Source of the DNA: an uncultured bacterium
Lineage (GTDB): Bacteria; Bacillota; Clostridia; Oscillospirales; Ruminococcaceae
Length of the DNA stretch: 14,446 bases
Direction: 5' to 3'
Assembly (NCBI GenBank): GCA_905214265.1
Contig: CAJMLQ010000076.1
Span: 1 to 14,446 of the forward strand
Under the pieces are notes generated by a model. That model worked only from the letters and a program-made list of their open reading frames with translations, searched no databases and was not told the DNA's origin. The translations under genes and the position numbers were made by a program. This document shows, one piece after another, positions 5,866-13,367 of the stretch (within the stretch, counting starts at the first letter, position 1; every line of letters begins with the position of its first letter).

Positions 5866-6291
5866 TTACTCCACGACCTCGATGCCCATGGAACGTGCGG
5901 TGCCGGCGATCATCCGCATGGCGGATTCGATGTTGGCGGCGTTCAGGTCGGGCATTTTGGTTTCGGCAATCTTCTGGACCTGCTCCTTGGTGAGCTTTCC
6001 AACTTTTTTCTTGTTGGGCTCGCCGGAAGCGGTCTCCAGGCCGGCGGCTTTCTTGATGAGGACAGCCGCGGGAGGGGTCTTGGTGATGAAGGAAAACGTG
6101 CGGTCGGCATAAACGGTGATGACCACCGGGATGATCATGCCGATTTCGTTTTTCGTGCGCTCGTTGAATTCCTTGGTGAACGCCATGATGTTGACGCCGT
6201 GCTGGCCAAGGGCCGGGCCGACGGGCGGCGCGGGGGTCGCCTTGCCGGCGGGAATCTGAAGCTTAATGTAGCCTGTAACTTTCTGAGCCAT
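5866..6291 (-). CDS. rplK: 50S ribosomal protein L11
   Basis: This 141-residue L11 has exactly the usual length. It binds the GTPase-associated region of 23S rRNA, is needed for stringent RelA activation, and is the thiopeptide target region. The conserved proline-rich N-terminal segment PAGKATPAPPVGPALGQHG (14-32) is intact, as is the C-terminal rRNA-binding domain ending AGTARSMGIEV. The start is the ATG at 6291 after GGAGGTGCTTATC. Further 5' frame is untranslated leader. The 131-nt gap after nusG contains the L1-like stem motif 6313-6349 and two further small hairpins, so rplK translation is probably repressed by L1. Confidence 0.98.
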   Translation of the reverse strand: MAQKVTGYIKLQIPAGKATPAPPVGPALGQHGVNIMAFTKEFNERTKNEIGMIIPVVITVYADRTFSFITKTPPAAVLIKKAAGLETASGEPNKKKVGKLTKEQVQKIAETKMPDLNAANIESAMRMIAGTARSMGIEVVE

Positions 6292-6312
6292 GATAAGCAC
6301 CTCCAAAATAAC

Positions 6313-6349
6313 GTGGTAACTGGCGGAATGGTTTCTCCATTCCTCCCAC
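6313..6349 (-). promoter_or_regulatory. candidate L1-binding operator before rplK
   Basis: On the minus strand GTGGGAGGAATGG, a short loop and CCATTCCGCC are closed by TTACCAC. The inner hairpin is 7 bp (GGAATGG/CCATTCC) and the outer stem is GTGG/CCAC, with an asymmetric internal loop (GA opposite GCCAGTTA). It lies 22 nt before the rplK start. Its sequence closely matches the copy before rplA and the GUGGGAGG...ACCAC core of the 23S L1 stalk. Confidence 0.72.
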
Positions 6350-6422
6350 ATTCAAATCGGAACGGTTGTATTCCAATCTGAAAGCCGTCCGAAACGGACG
6401 ATTCGATGTGTCTGCAAAGGAA

Positions 6423-6947
6423 TTAGTCCCGGACCAATTCGACCTGACCAAGCTGCAGCTCTGCAAGAGTGTCGCGCCCGAACATGGAAACCGTGACCTT
6501 CACCAGATCCTTGTCCACATCCACTTCCTCGACCCGGCCAATAAAGCCTTCCAAGGGGCCGTGGATAATCCGAACGCTGTTTCCGACGCTGTAATCCACC
6601 TCAACGGTCCGCACCTCGACACCCAGATCCTCGATCTCCTTATCGGTGAGGGGGATGGGCTTGCTGGTGGGGCCAACGAAGCCGGTCACGCCGCGGATAT
6701 TGCGCACCACATACCAGGAATCGTCGGTCAAGATCATTTTGACCAACACGTATCCGGGAAAGATTTTGCGTTCCACTTCCCGCTTTTTGTCGTTTTTATA
6801 CTCCACGACGGTTTCCGTAGGGATCTTTACCTCAAAAATCAAGTCGCCGAACCCCTGGTTCTCCACGACCTTCTCTATATTTTGTGCAACCTTGTTCTCG
6901 TACCCCGAATACGTGTGGACTACATACCATTTTGGCGTTTCTGCCAT
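6423..6947 (-). CDS. nusG: transcription elongation/termination factor NusG
   Basis: This 174-residue factor binds the RNA polymerase clamp and couples it to ribosomes or Rho. The NGN domain (about 5-112) opens with WYVVHTYSGYENKV and contains KIFPGYVLVKM (61-71) and RNIRGVTGFVG (82-92). The KOW domain (about 121-155) contains VGNSVRIIHGPLEGFIG. Length is typical for Firmicutes. The ATG at 6947 is preceded by GGAGGTTTCAAAT; the ATG six codons upstream overlaps this site. It follows secE by about 50 nt in the conserved secE-nusG order. Confidence 0.98.
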   Translation of the reverse strand: MAETPKWYVVHTYSGYENKVAQNIEKVVENQGFGDLIFEVKIPTETVVEYKNDKKREVERKIFPGYVLVKMILTDDSWYVVRNIRGVTGFVGPTSKPIPLTDKEIEDLGVEVRTVEVDYSVGNSVRIIHGPLEGFIGRVEEVDVDKDLVKVTVSMFGRDTLAELQLGQVELVRD

Positions 6948-6997
6948 ATTTGAAACCTCCGACAATCAGCATTTGGAAACGGACAGCCAGGACGCGT

Positions 6998-7249
6998 TTA
7001 CGCCCCCAGCAGGAGCCCTCTCAGCAACGTAAGCAGGGCGTCCAGAACCCAGATCACAACTCCAACCGCACCCATCACGGCGAAAACCACGACGGTGTTT
7101 TTGAAGACCTGCTTCCGGGTGGGCCACACGACCTTTTTGACTTCGCTTCTCAAATCCTTGAAGAAACGGGACGCTTTTTTCAGAAAGCCGTCTTTTTTCT
7201 TTGCAGGTTTGGCTTTCTCCGGAGATTTTTTCTCCATCTGCTCTGCCAT
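6998..7249 (-). CDS. secE: preprotein translocase subunit SecE
   Basis: This 83-residue single-span SecE clamps SecY in the Sec translocon. Its basic cytoplasmic N-terminus is rich in Lys (about 7-40), followed by the family signature EVKKVVWPTRKQ (36-47) and one transmembrane helix (about 52-79). This is the short Gram-positive form. AAGGGGGTACTCGC precedes the ATG at 7249. The gene lies 19 nt after rpmG. Confidence 0.97.
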   Translation of the reverse strand: MAEQMEKKSPEKAKPAKKKDGFLKKASRFFKDLRSEVKKVVWPTRKQVFKNTVVVFAVMGAVGVVIWVLDALLTLLRGLLLGA

Positions 7250-7268
7250 GCGAGTACCCCCTTCTTCG

Positions 7269-7418
7269 TTACTTGGTCTCCTTATGGGTCGTGTGTTTCT
7301 TGCAGAAACGGCAATACTTGCTCATTTCCAGTCTGTCGGGATCGTTCTTCTTGTTCTTCATCGTGTTGTAGTTGCGCTGCTTGCACTCCGCGCAAGCCAA
7401 AGTCACTTTTACCCTCAT
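7269..7418 (-). CDS. rpmG: 50S ribosomal protein L33, zinc-binding form
   Basis: This 49-residue protein opens MRVKVTLACAECKQRNY and ends in HTTHKETK. Four cysteines form two CxxC pairs (C9/C12 and C36/C39), so this is the zinc-containing L33 type rather than the cysteine-free paralogue that some Firmicutes induce under zinc limitation. The start ATG at 7416-7418 follows AGGAGGTGCCGAAC; the TAA lies at 7269-7271. It is the first gene of the rpmG-secE-nusG-rplK-rplA transcript, the usual arrangement in Bacillota. Confidence 0.97.
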   Translation of the reverse strand: MRVKVTLACAECKQRNYNTMKNKKNDPDRLEMSKYCRFCKKHTTHKETK

Positions 7419-7569
7419 GTTCGGCACCTCCTGTATAATCGGACTGTTTTGCCTCCCTCAAAAAGGAAGAACGCTCAAGGTCTTTCCTCCGCGAATCCGT
7501 TTCGGAAAGGCTCGGCCGGAAGGCTGTCCGGCCAAATTTTTGCACAAAAAAATAAACCCTTTTAGAGGT
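7419..7569 (-). promoter_or_regulatory. long leader of the rpmG-secE-nusG-rplKA transcript
   Basis: About 150 nt separate the predicted start near 7569 from rpmG. The leader has a T-rich stretch near its 5' end and a 7-bp GC hairpin (TCCGGCC/GGCCGGA, 7514-7533, loop of 6). A weaker GGAA/TTCC pairing lies around 7465-7490. The hairpin has no T-run on the minus strand, so I do not call a terminator. The leader matches no riboswitch or ribosomal-protein leader that I know. Confidence 0.5.
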
Positions 7570-7575
7570 AATAAC

Positions 7576-7604
7576 AGTATAGCATATCCCTCTCCGCCTG
7601 TCAA
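7576..7604 (-). promoter_or_regulatory. consensus sigma-A promoter P1 for rpmG-secE-nusG-rplKA
   Basis: TTGACA (7599-7604), 17 nt and TATACT (7576-7581), with an extended -10 (TGC). The segment GGGATATGCTATA is identical to that of promoter P2. The -35 box includes the TGA stop of the upstream MFS gene. Confidence 0.9.
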
Positions 7605-8773
7605 GATGTTTTGGAAATTCTTTTTCGCCGCCATAGGAAAAGCCCCGCCGACGCCAATACTGCAAACAGGCCGAGCAGATACCAGGGGTAGATACCCGTC
7701 CCCAACTTCTGCGCCAGGAACCCGAAAACCGGCGGAGCCAGCAGAATGCCCGCGCAGGACGCCGCCATCTGGGATCCCATCACCGCCTGGGAGATCTCCC
7801 GCCCGAAATTCTGCGGCGTCAAATGGACCAGATTGGGAAAGAACGGCCCATTGCCCAGCCCCACCAGAAACAGGCTCACGCTGGCCGCTACTGCCGGCAG
7901 CGGCAGCAGAAGCGTGACCAGCGCCACCAGGACCACGGACTGCCCACCGCAGATGATCTGCCAGCTGGTGCACTTTCTGGCCAGCAGACCGGACAAAAAC
8001 CGCCCGATAGCCATGCCCGCGTAATAGGCCATCACAGCCTTGGCTGCATGGTCCACGGCCACGCTGCGGCTCTCCACCAAATAGGAGCTCCCCCACACCC
8101 CGCAGGTGTACTCCAGGGCGCAGGAGCCGAAAAACATCAGCCAGACCGGCCGCATCCCTGGCGTCCGGAACAGCTCCCGGAACCCTGCGTTGCGGCTCTT
8201 TTCCTCAGCGGCCGCCTCACAGCCCGACATTCTTCCCCACAGCGGCAGGGAGAGGAAGGCCACCAGCGCGATCACCGCCTGAATCCCGAATGCCAGCCGG
8301 TATCCGCCCCGCCAGCCGCCCTCCGCTGAAAGAGTCAGGGACATCAGCCATGGGCTGATGGATACGCCGACGCCATAAAAGCAGTGCAGGAAGCTGATGT
8401 GGGACGCCCGGTAATGCAGCGCCACGTAATTGTTCAGCGCCGCGTCCACCGCGCCGCCTCCGAGCCCCAGCGGCACTGCCAGCAGACACAGCCAGAAAAA
8501 ATTCTCTGCCAGTGAAAAGCCCAACAGCGCCAGCGCCGTCATTGCCGTGCTCACCGCGGTGACTCTGCCGGTTCCGAACCGGTTGATGACTCTGCTGCTG
8601 AACAGGCTGGCGAGCATGGTCCCCCCGGAGATCAGAAAGGTGACGGCATTGGCAGCCGAAAGCGGCATCCCCAACTCCGGCCCCATAGCCGGCCATGCCG
8701 TGCCAAAGAGTGAATCCGGGATCCCAAGGCCGATATAGGAAAGAAAAATCACCATCAGCAGCAATGTAGCCAT
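7601..8773 (-). CDS. MFS transporter, FucP-like
   Basis: This 390-residue, probably 12-helix major facilitator protein has hydrophobic segments throughout and a central cytoplasmic loop (about 178-200, rich in Glu/Arg). The first loop carries a degenerate MFS signature (SSRVINRFGTGRV, 59-71). The segment AALNNYVALHY...HISFLHCFYGVG (111-136) is characteristic of the fucose-permease-like (COG0738) group. Substrate is unknown; a sugar is likely by family. The ATG at 8773 follows GGAGGGCTTTT. It lies 88 nt after the acyltransferase gene on the same strand, and no clear promoter is visible in between, so they may be cotranscribed. No terminator is visible before promoter P1. Confidence 0.88.
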   Translation of the reverse strand: MATLLLMVIFLSYIGLGIPDSLFGTAWPAMGPELGMPLSAANAVTFLISGGTMLASLFSSRVINRFGTGRVTAVSTAMTALALLGFSLAENFFWLCLLAVPLGLGGGAVDAALNNYVALHYRASHISFLHCFYGVGVSISPWLMSLTLSAEGGWRGGYRLAFGIQAVIALVAFLSLPLWGRMSGCEAAAEEKSRNAGFRELFRTPGMRPVWLMFFGSCALEYTCGVWGSSYLVESRSVAVDHAAKAVMAYYAGMAIGRFLSGLLARKCTSWQIICGGQSVVLVALVTLLLPLPAVAASVSLFLVGLGNGPFFPNLVHLTPQNFGREISQAVMGSQMAASCAGILLAPPVFGFLAQKLGTGIYPWYLLGLFAVLASAGLFLWRRKRISKTS

Positions 8774-8861
8774 AAAAGCCCTCCTTTTTTCCGTTCAAAG
8801 AGCGGCGGCGGACGCACAGCTCCATCCTTTTTGATCCGGTCTGCAAAACACGCACAGTTCC

Positions 8862-9899
8862 TCACGCTTTTTCAATTTTTAGCACGGAAGCATCAAACTT
8901 TTTCAAGAACCAGTCAAAGACAACTGCCAGTCCCAGCGCCAACGGCAGGCTCGACGCGAGAAATACGTAGGGATAGGCGTTCAGCCCCCATTCGCTGAGC
9001 ACCAGCATGGGAAGCCGCTGAATGATATAAATGGTAAAGACCTGCCCGCCCAGCCACAACAGCGCTCGGTTTCCGAAAGAGACCTTCATCGTCACCATCA
9101 CCCCCGCCAGGCAGAAGACCACTGCCAGCGCCTCGTAGGCCAGCAGGCTGTTCCGCCAGTAGAACAAGACCCTTCCTAAAGCCAGTACCGCCGCCAGCGT
9201 GATCCAGTACCGGCTCTCGCGGGAGAGAAACGCTTCGATCCGGGCCTTATATAAGGAGTACCACATACCCGCCACGTAACAAAAAATTGTGTCGTACCAC
9301 CACCAGGAGTTGGGGTAGTAATAATGGAAAACCACAACATAAACCGCACTGAAGGCAGTCAGCGCCGCCAGCTGCCCTATCTTGGACGGAATGAACCGCA
9401 GGACCGGCCAACTGGCCAGATACAGTACCAGCATCGCCCAGATAAACCAGTTGCTGTTGCCCACCGATTCCCAGGCCAGAAAGCCGGCCAGTATCCGCTT
9501 CCAGTCGTAGGTGATCCCCAGCAGGGCGTCCGTCAGGAGGTACAGCACCACGGCGATGTCAAAATGGATCAACGTTGTCAAGAACCGCTTTTTCGGAATC
9601 GTCCGGACATAGGCCTGCCCCTTCTTCTGAAAAGACTCGTAAACGCCATAGCCGGAGTAGAAGAGGAACAGCGCCACGATCAGCTGCCCCAGCCAGTTGT
9701 TGATCAGCTGAAAGGGCCGGTCGATGGCATTTTGAAAGGTCACGCAGCTTTTGTAGTGCCGCAGGAACACGAACATCACAAAGATTCCCTTCACTGCCTT
9801 AGTGCTGGGAATGCTCAGGTAATCCGGACGGATTCCCCTGCCGGTAAAGCGTGCGCCGAACAAAGCGATTCCAAAAACCGCAAGCAGAACAACTGCCAT
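8862..9899 (-). CDS. acyltransferase-3 family membrane protein
   Basis: This 345-residue polytopic membrane protein has about ten hydrophobic helices. It belongs to the acyltransferase-3/OatA-like group, which transfers acetyl or other acyl groups to cell-surface sugars. Near the end of an early helix R47-H48 (FVFLRHYK) matches the catalytic-type histidine of the family, and FLFYSGYGVYESFQKKG is a typical clostridial second block. There is no extracytoplasmic SGNH domain, so it is the short membrane-only form. The ATG at 9899 follows GGAGGGAAGAAA and lies about 15 nt below the promoter 9922-9950. A longer 5' frame crosses that promoter and was rejected. The target polysaccharide is unknown. 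Confidence 0.87.
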   Translation of the reverse strand: MAVVLLAVFGIALFGARFTGRGIRPDYLSIPSTKAVKGIFVMFVFLRHYKSCVTFQNAIDRPFQLINNWLGQLIVALFLFYSGYGVYESFQKKGQAYVRTIPKKRFLTTLIHFDIAVVLYLLTDALLGITYDWKRILAGFLAWESVGNSNWFIWAMLVLYLASWPVLRFIPSKIGQLAALTAFSAVYVVVFHYYYPNSWWWYDTIFCYVAGMWYSLYKARIEAFLSRESRYWITLAAVLALGRVLFYWRNSLLAYEALAVVFCLAGVMVTMKVSFGNRALLWLGGQVFTIYIIQRLPMLVLSEWGLNAYPYVFLASSLPLALGLAVVFDWFLKKFDASVLKIEKA

Positions 9900-9921
9900 T
9901 TTCTTCCCTCCAGTCAGGCTT

Positions 9922-9950
9922 AGTATACCACAGCCCAGCACCGCAGGCAA
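9922..9950 (-). promoter_or_regulatory. promoter of the acyltransferase gene
   Basis: On the minus strand TTGCCT (9945-9950), a 17-nt spacer and TATACT (9922-9927) with TGG just before it (extended -10). The start should fall near 9915. The bases from about 9951 to 10105 hold nothing else that I can support. Confidence 0.7.
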
Positions 9951-10105
9951 GCGCCTTTCAAAAATTCTCTTTTTCCCATTCGTCCTCATCTGAACCCAGC
10001 AGCGATTCAATTATGCCTCAATACGGGAGAGAAAATAAAGAGTCCGTCATAAAACGATTCAAGCCGTTATTGCTTATGCCAGATCGGAAGATTTTTCCAG
10101 ACAGA

Positions 10106-10139
10106 AACCCCGGGGAGCAAGCCTGCTCCTCCCGGGGTT
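10106..10139 (-). terminator. terminator after the GH123-like gene
   Basis: A long GC-rich stem (AACCCCGGG / CCGGGGTT plus GGAGCA/GCTCC with one bulge) lies 26 nt after the stop codon and is followed on the minus strand by TTTCTGTCT, a modest T-run. Confidence 0.75.
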
Positions 10140-10164
10140 GTCATTTTGGTTTCAGCTGCACCGC

Positions 10165-11835
10165 TTACCGGATGCGCGCTTTAATCTCCTCGTTGACCCG
10201 CACGCGGAGGTTCAGCAGATAGGCCGCGTCTTGGGGGTACTCGAAGAAGGTGATTTCCTTGGAAAGGCCGCCCTCCATCAGCTCCATGACATAGCTGCGG
10301 GAGGTCAGGGACTCCAGGAGCCGGAACGCCCGCAGATCGTTTAGTGCCTCGGCAAAGACCAGCTGGCGAATGGAGCTCCAGGGCGTGCCGTCCGGGCCGG
10401 GGTACACCATAAAGGCGTCGCCGGAGGGGAAGGCAAAGTCCGCGTCCGTCACGGCAAAGGGGTCCAGATGTCGGAGGGACCAATAGGAATTGTAGAAATT
10501 GAAGCCCCACTGAAGGAAGCCGGCGATGTTGTACTTGTAGAACTGGGCCCCGATGATCCGGTTCCGGACGGAAGGCATGGAGAAGAACCGGTTGCTGACC
10601 TGATAGCCCTGGCCGCAGCAGTAATACACCCAGAGATCTGAAACATCCGCCTCTAAGAAAGGCGTTACTGCATCGGTCGCGACCACCGGATGTTCACAAA
10701 CGCCCTGCTGGTAAAAATCGAAGTCGCTGAGGGCGTCCATGATGGCGTAGCCTTCCAGATAAGGTGCAACCTGTTCTTTGCAAGCGTTGTACTGGGGCAG
10801 ATGGTCGCCATGGGGCTCGTCGGAAACGTGGAAAAAGGCATGCTGCTTATCCACGCCCAGCCGGTCCAGTTCCGCAGTCAGCGCTGGCAGGAACGCCGCC
10901 AGGAACGCACGGTAATCCTCCCCGGTCGCATCGGTATCCCATCCGAAGATGCGCCGGTACTCGCCGTCTACTGTGGCCATGACCTTGGGACAGTGCCTAG
11001 CTCCCCACTGGGTGTACAGGTGAGCGATTTCAAAATACTGGATGCCGCATTCCCGGCACATCCGGACCCAGCGCTCCAGCTTTTCAAATCCAAAGGAGTA
11101 AACGCCGCCGTTCCGCGACACGTCCACCAGCTGGATGGTAGTGCGTTCCCCGCCCACAGCGGTGTCCAGCGGAGGCGTGACCACAGGGGTCAGGATCATA
11201 TTGATGCCGTACTCAGCGGCGCAGGCGATCTGGCGGCGGAGAAGCTCCCAGTGCTCCTCGCTGAAGACCTCTACACGGTAATAGTCCGCCAGGCAGTCGC
11301 CGTGGAACCATTCGGTATGAATCAGCTCCTGCTCGGGCAGGCAGGCGGGGATGACCTCCACAGAAACTGAGGCAGAAAAGGTCCGGGCGCCTTCGTCTTC
11401 GCCAACGGTAATCGTAACCGTCAGCGGGAATTCACCGGCCGGGGTCTCCTCATCCGAGCAGATCTCGATCCAAAGTGCTCCCCATCTCCCAAGTTCCAGC
11501 CGGAAACTCCCGTCCCGGACCGGCTGCAGCAGATCCGGATAGAGGCCCGGAGCGGTCCGGAGGTAATTGCCGTCGGACGCGTCGGTGACCGGATGCGCAC
11601 TGGGCATTTCCTTTACCTGATAGATTTTTATCCATTTTTTTAAAGGGGATTCCAGCGTCACCTTGGCCGATATGCCGTAATGGAGCTGCCCGCCGTCGGG
11701 CGATTCCACGAAAAAGCCGGTTTGAAAGGAGAGCCGGTCCTTCCGGAGCATTGACAGCCTGCCGAAATAGGGCATGGGACGGGCATCGGAAAAAACCTTC
11801 TCCAGACTGGAGACCACAAACATTTCGCTGGGCAT
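10165..11835 (-). CDS. GH123/DUF4091-like glycoside hydrolase
   Basis: This is a 556-residue predicted cytoplasmic hydrolase. The N-terminal half (about 1-165) is beta-rich and resembles the jelly-roll part of the family. A TIM-barrel-like region follows, with FFHVSDEP at about 334-341. The adjacent D339-E340 pair matches the Asp-Glu dyad of GH123 beta-N-acetylgalactosaminidases, which use the substrate N-acetyl group in catalysis. The C-terminal part (WGFNFYNSYWS...FAFPSGDAFMVYPGPDG...ALNDLRAFRLLE) is the DUF4091 module. There is no signal peptide, so it acts on imported small glycans. The ATG at 11835 was chosen because CAGGAGG lies 8 nt before it; an ATG seven codons upstream precedes that site. 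The exact substrate is not proven. Confidence 0.85.
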   Translation of the reverse strand: MPSEMFVVSSLEKVFSDARPMPYFGRLSMLRKDRLSFQTGFFVESPDGGQLHYGISAKVTLESPLKKWIKIYQVKEMPSAHPVTDASDGNYLRTAPGLYPDLLQPVRDGSFRLELGRWGALWIEICSDEETPAGEFPLTVTITVGEDEGARTFSASVSVEVIPACLPEQELIHTEWFHGDCLADYYRVEVFSEEHWELLRRQIACAAEYGINMILTPVVTPPLDTAVGGERTTIQLVDVSRNGGVYSFGFEKLERWVRMCRECGIQYFEIAHLYTQWGARHCPKVMATVDGEYRRIFGWDTDATGEDYRAFLAAFLPALTAELDRLGVDKQHAFFHVSDEPHGDHLPQYNACKEQVAPYLEGYAIMDALSDFDFYQQGVCEHPVVATDAVTPFLEADVSDLWVYYCCGQGYQVSNRFFSMPSVRNRIIGAQFYKYNIAGFLQWGFNFYNSYWSLRHLDPFAVTDADFAFPSGDAFMVYPGPDGTPWSSIRQLVFAEALNDLRAFRLLESLTSRSYVMELMEGGLSKEITFFEYPQDAAYLLNLRVRVNEEIKARIR

Positions 11836-11884
11836 CAAAAACGCCTCCTGATTCATCGTGCCGCAAAGACGGCAAGTATTGTCG

Positions 11885-11902
11885 GATTATGGTGCCATAA
11901 TC
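11885..11902. promoter_or_regulatory. palindrome in the GH123-like gene leader
   Basis: GATTATGG and CCATAATC are perfect 8-nt inverted arms separated by TG. It lies between the predicted promoter (11963-11991) and the start codon, where a repressor could block transcription. It may be an operator for a regulator encoded elsewhere. Confidence 0.45.
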
Positions 11903-11962
11903 GCCGGAGCCGAAAGGCCCCGCCAACGGGCCTATTTCCCGGCGGAAAAGAGCCCTGTGGCC

Positions 11963-11991
11963 ATTATACCATACGGGGATTTCCGAGGAAA
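11963..11991 (-). promoter_or_regulatory. promoter of the GH123-like gene
   Basis: The minus strand shows TATAAT (11963-11968) with TGG directly before it, an extended -10. The -35 at the proper 17-nt distance is poor (TTTCCT, 11986-11991). The start should lie near 11956, leaving a leader of about 120 nt. Confidence 0.6.
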
Positions 11992-12055
11992 GCCGCCGCG
12001 GAAAAATCCCCGATATCCTGAATTTTTCCGCAAAAAAACAGAAGTCCAGCCGCCA

Positions 12056-12084
12056 TTGCAAAAATCTCGAATCTGTGTTACCAT
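12056..12084 (+). promoter_or_regulatory. promoter of the GNAT-lipoprotein-oxidoreductase operon
   Basis: TTGCAA (12056-12061), 17 nt and TACCAT (12079-12084), with TGT before the -10. The start near 12091 leaves a leader of about 30 nt. Confidence 0.6.
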
Positions 12085-12120
12085 AAGGACAAGGACACCG
12101 CGCGAAAAGAGGGAATCCAT

Positions 12121-12615
12121 ATGGACATCACGATCAAGCCGGCTTTTTCCCGGACGGAGCTTATCGAAATTGCAGCTCTGGCCTCAAGGATCTGGCATGA
12201 GCATTATGACAGGCTGCTGGGGCCGGAGCAGGTCGACTATATGCTGGAACGCTATCAGAGCGAACCGGCGCTGGCAGCCCAGCTGGCGGAGGGCTATACT
12301 TATCTCGCCGCCCGGGACGGCTTTGGGAATCTCGTAGGGTACTGTGGGTACCATCCGGAGGGTGACCGCCTTTTTCTAAGCAAGCTGTATGTGGCTAAGG
12401 AGGCCCGGGGCACTGGGATCAGCCGGCTGTTTTTGAACCGTCTTCTGGAGGCCGCCCGCGGGATGTCCGCCATCTATCTGACCGTAAACAAACACAACGA
12501 AAGCTCCATCGCTGTTTACCGGAAGTTTGGTTTCCGGATGGCGGATGCAGTGACGACCGCAATCGGCGGCGGCTTTGTCATGGATGACTACATCATGGAA
12601 CTCCCCCTCCGCTGA
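12121..12615 (+). CDS. GNAT-family N-acetyltransferase, PaiA-like
   Basis: This 164-residue cytoplasmic acetyl-CoA-dependent acetyltransferase resembles the PaiA-type group: IWHEHYDRLLGPEQVDYMLERYQ (24-46) is close to that family's N-terminal block. Motif A is LSKLYVAKEARGTGIS (86-101). The acetyl-CoA loop R96-x-x-G99-x-S101 has Ser where Gly or Ala is usual. NESSIAVYRKFGF (126-138) is the standard GNAT C-terminal element, with Y133 in the usual acid position. The substrate may be a polyamine or another amine, by family only. GAGGGAATCC precedes the ATG. It is 20 nt upstream of the lipoprotein gene, apparently in one transcript. Confidence 0.88.
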   Translation: MDITIKPAFSRTELIEIAALASRIWHEHYDRLLGPEQVDYMLERYQSEPALAAQLAEGYTYLAARDGFGNLVGYCGYHPEGDRLFLSKLYVAKEARGTGISRLFLNRLLEAARGMSAIYLTVNKHNESSIAVYRKFGFRMADAVTTAIGGGFVMDDYIMELPLR

Positions 12616-12635
12616 TTCAGAAAGGCAGGTATGCT

Positions 12636-13331
12636 ATGAAACACAAATTTTTCCGATTGACCGCTCTTTTGCTGACGATGCTGACCGCGGCGGCTCTCTC
12701 CGCCTGCGGAGGGGACCCCTCTTCTGTGCCGGCAGGTTCTTCAGCGGTTTCTTCGGATCCTTCCGCATCATCCTCCCAGCCGGAAGAATCCTCTGCCCTG
12801 GAAGAGCCGGCCATTTCTCCGGAGGATGCGGAGACTCTGGCCAAGGAGCGGGTTCCGCTGGACTTCAGCGGAGAATACACCCTCTCTCCAGTGGAAGGGG
12901 AGACAGAGAGGGACGGCAAGAGCTACTATCAGTTCTCCGTCACCGGCGGGGAAAATCTGACCGTTCTCGTCGGCAAAGAGGATGGCAGCGTCCTGACCCG
13001 CTATCCAGACGGTACCACGTATGCCGTGGAGGAGGATCCCGCCTTCCAAATCACGCCGACCCAGTGGGGCGGCATCTATGCCACAGAGGATGGAAACGTC
13101 CTGACCATTGACCTGATCGACAACAACTCCTTTGAGTTCACCCTGACGGCCGGGGATGATGCTCTAAAAGCGCAGGTCGCCCGGCTTACCGCCGGCAGCC
13201 CCACCCAGGCCGAATTCATCGGAGAGAACGGTGTCCGGCTGCGTTTTGCTTATCTCAGCGGCGCTGTCCGGATCACTTCAGAGGATTCTGCCGGTGCGGC
13301 GTTTGAAGGGAACTATTCTCCCGAACGCTGA
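12636..13331 (+). CDS. secreted lipoprotein, unknown function
   Basis: This 231-residue lipoprotein has a basic N-terminus, a hydrophobic core (about 8-20) and the lipobox L21-S-A-C24, so it should be anchored on the outside of the membrane. A Ser/Ala/Pro-rich linker (about 29-60) precedes two globular parts. The first (about 62-130) contains ISPEDAETLAKERV and YYQFSVTGGENLTVLVGKEDGSV, which recalls PepSY or PepSY-like repeats in clostridial lipoproteins. The second (about 132-230) opens WGGIYATEDGNVLTIDLID and reads like a small beta-barrel. I do not know a named family for the whole. AAAGGCAGG precedes the ATG. The gene lies between the GNAT and oxidoreductase genes with gaps of 20 and 36 nt. 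Confidence 0.85.
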   Translation: MKHKFFRLTALLLTMLTAAALSACGGDPSSVPAGSSAVSSDPSASSSQPEESSALEEPAISPEDAETLAKERVPLDFSGEYTLSPVEGETERDGKSYYQFSVTGGENLTVLVGKEDGSVLTRYPDGTTYAVEEDPAFQITPTQWGGIYATEDGNVLTIDLIDNNSFEFTLTAGDDALKAQVARLTAGSPTQAEFIGENGVRLRFAYLSGAVRITSEDSAGAAFEGNYSPER

Positions 13332-13367
13332 CGCCAAGATTTCGATTCACCTGAAAGGGGAGCAGGC

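Noticed and set aside
5084..6112. Plus-strand frame of 342 codons opposite rplA and rplK
   Set aside because: The ribosomal proteins on the minus strand are unmistakable; the frame reflects their codon bias.
7425..7455. TTGAGG with TATACA at 18 nt just before rpmG as a promoter
   Set aside because: Transcription would begin within the ribosome site of rpmG; the consensus promoter at 7576-7604 is better placed.
7514..7533. GC hairpin in the rpmG leader as a terminator
   Set aside because: No T-run follows on the minus strand. The T-run on the plus strand has no gene to serve.
9951..10105. Searched for a gene or promoter between the acyltransferase promoter and the hydrolase terminator
   Set aside because: Frames here are short and lack ribosome sites; nothing could be supported.
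10690..11370. Plus-strand frame of 226 codons opposite the GH123-like gene
   Set aside because: It is a shadow frame with no ribosome site and no recognisable protein features.
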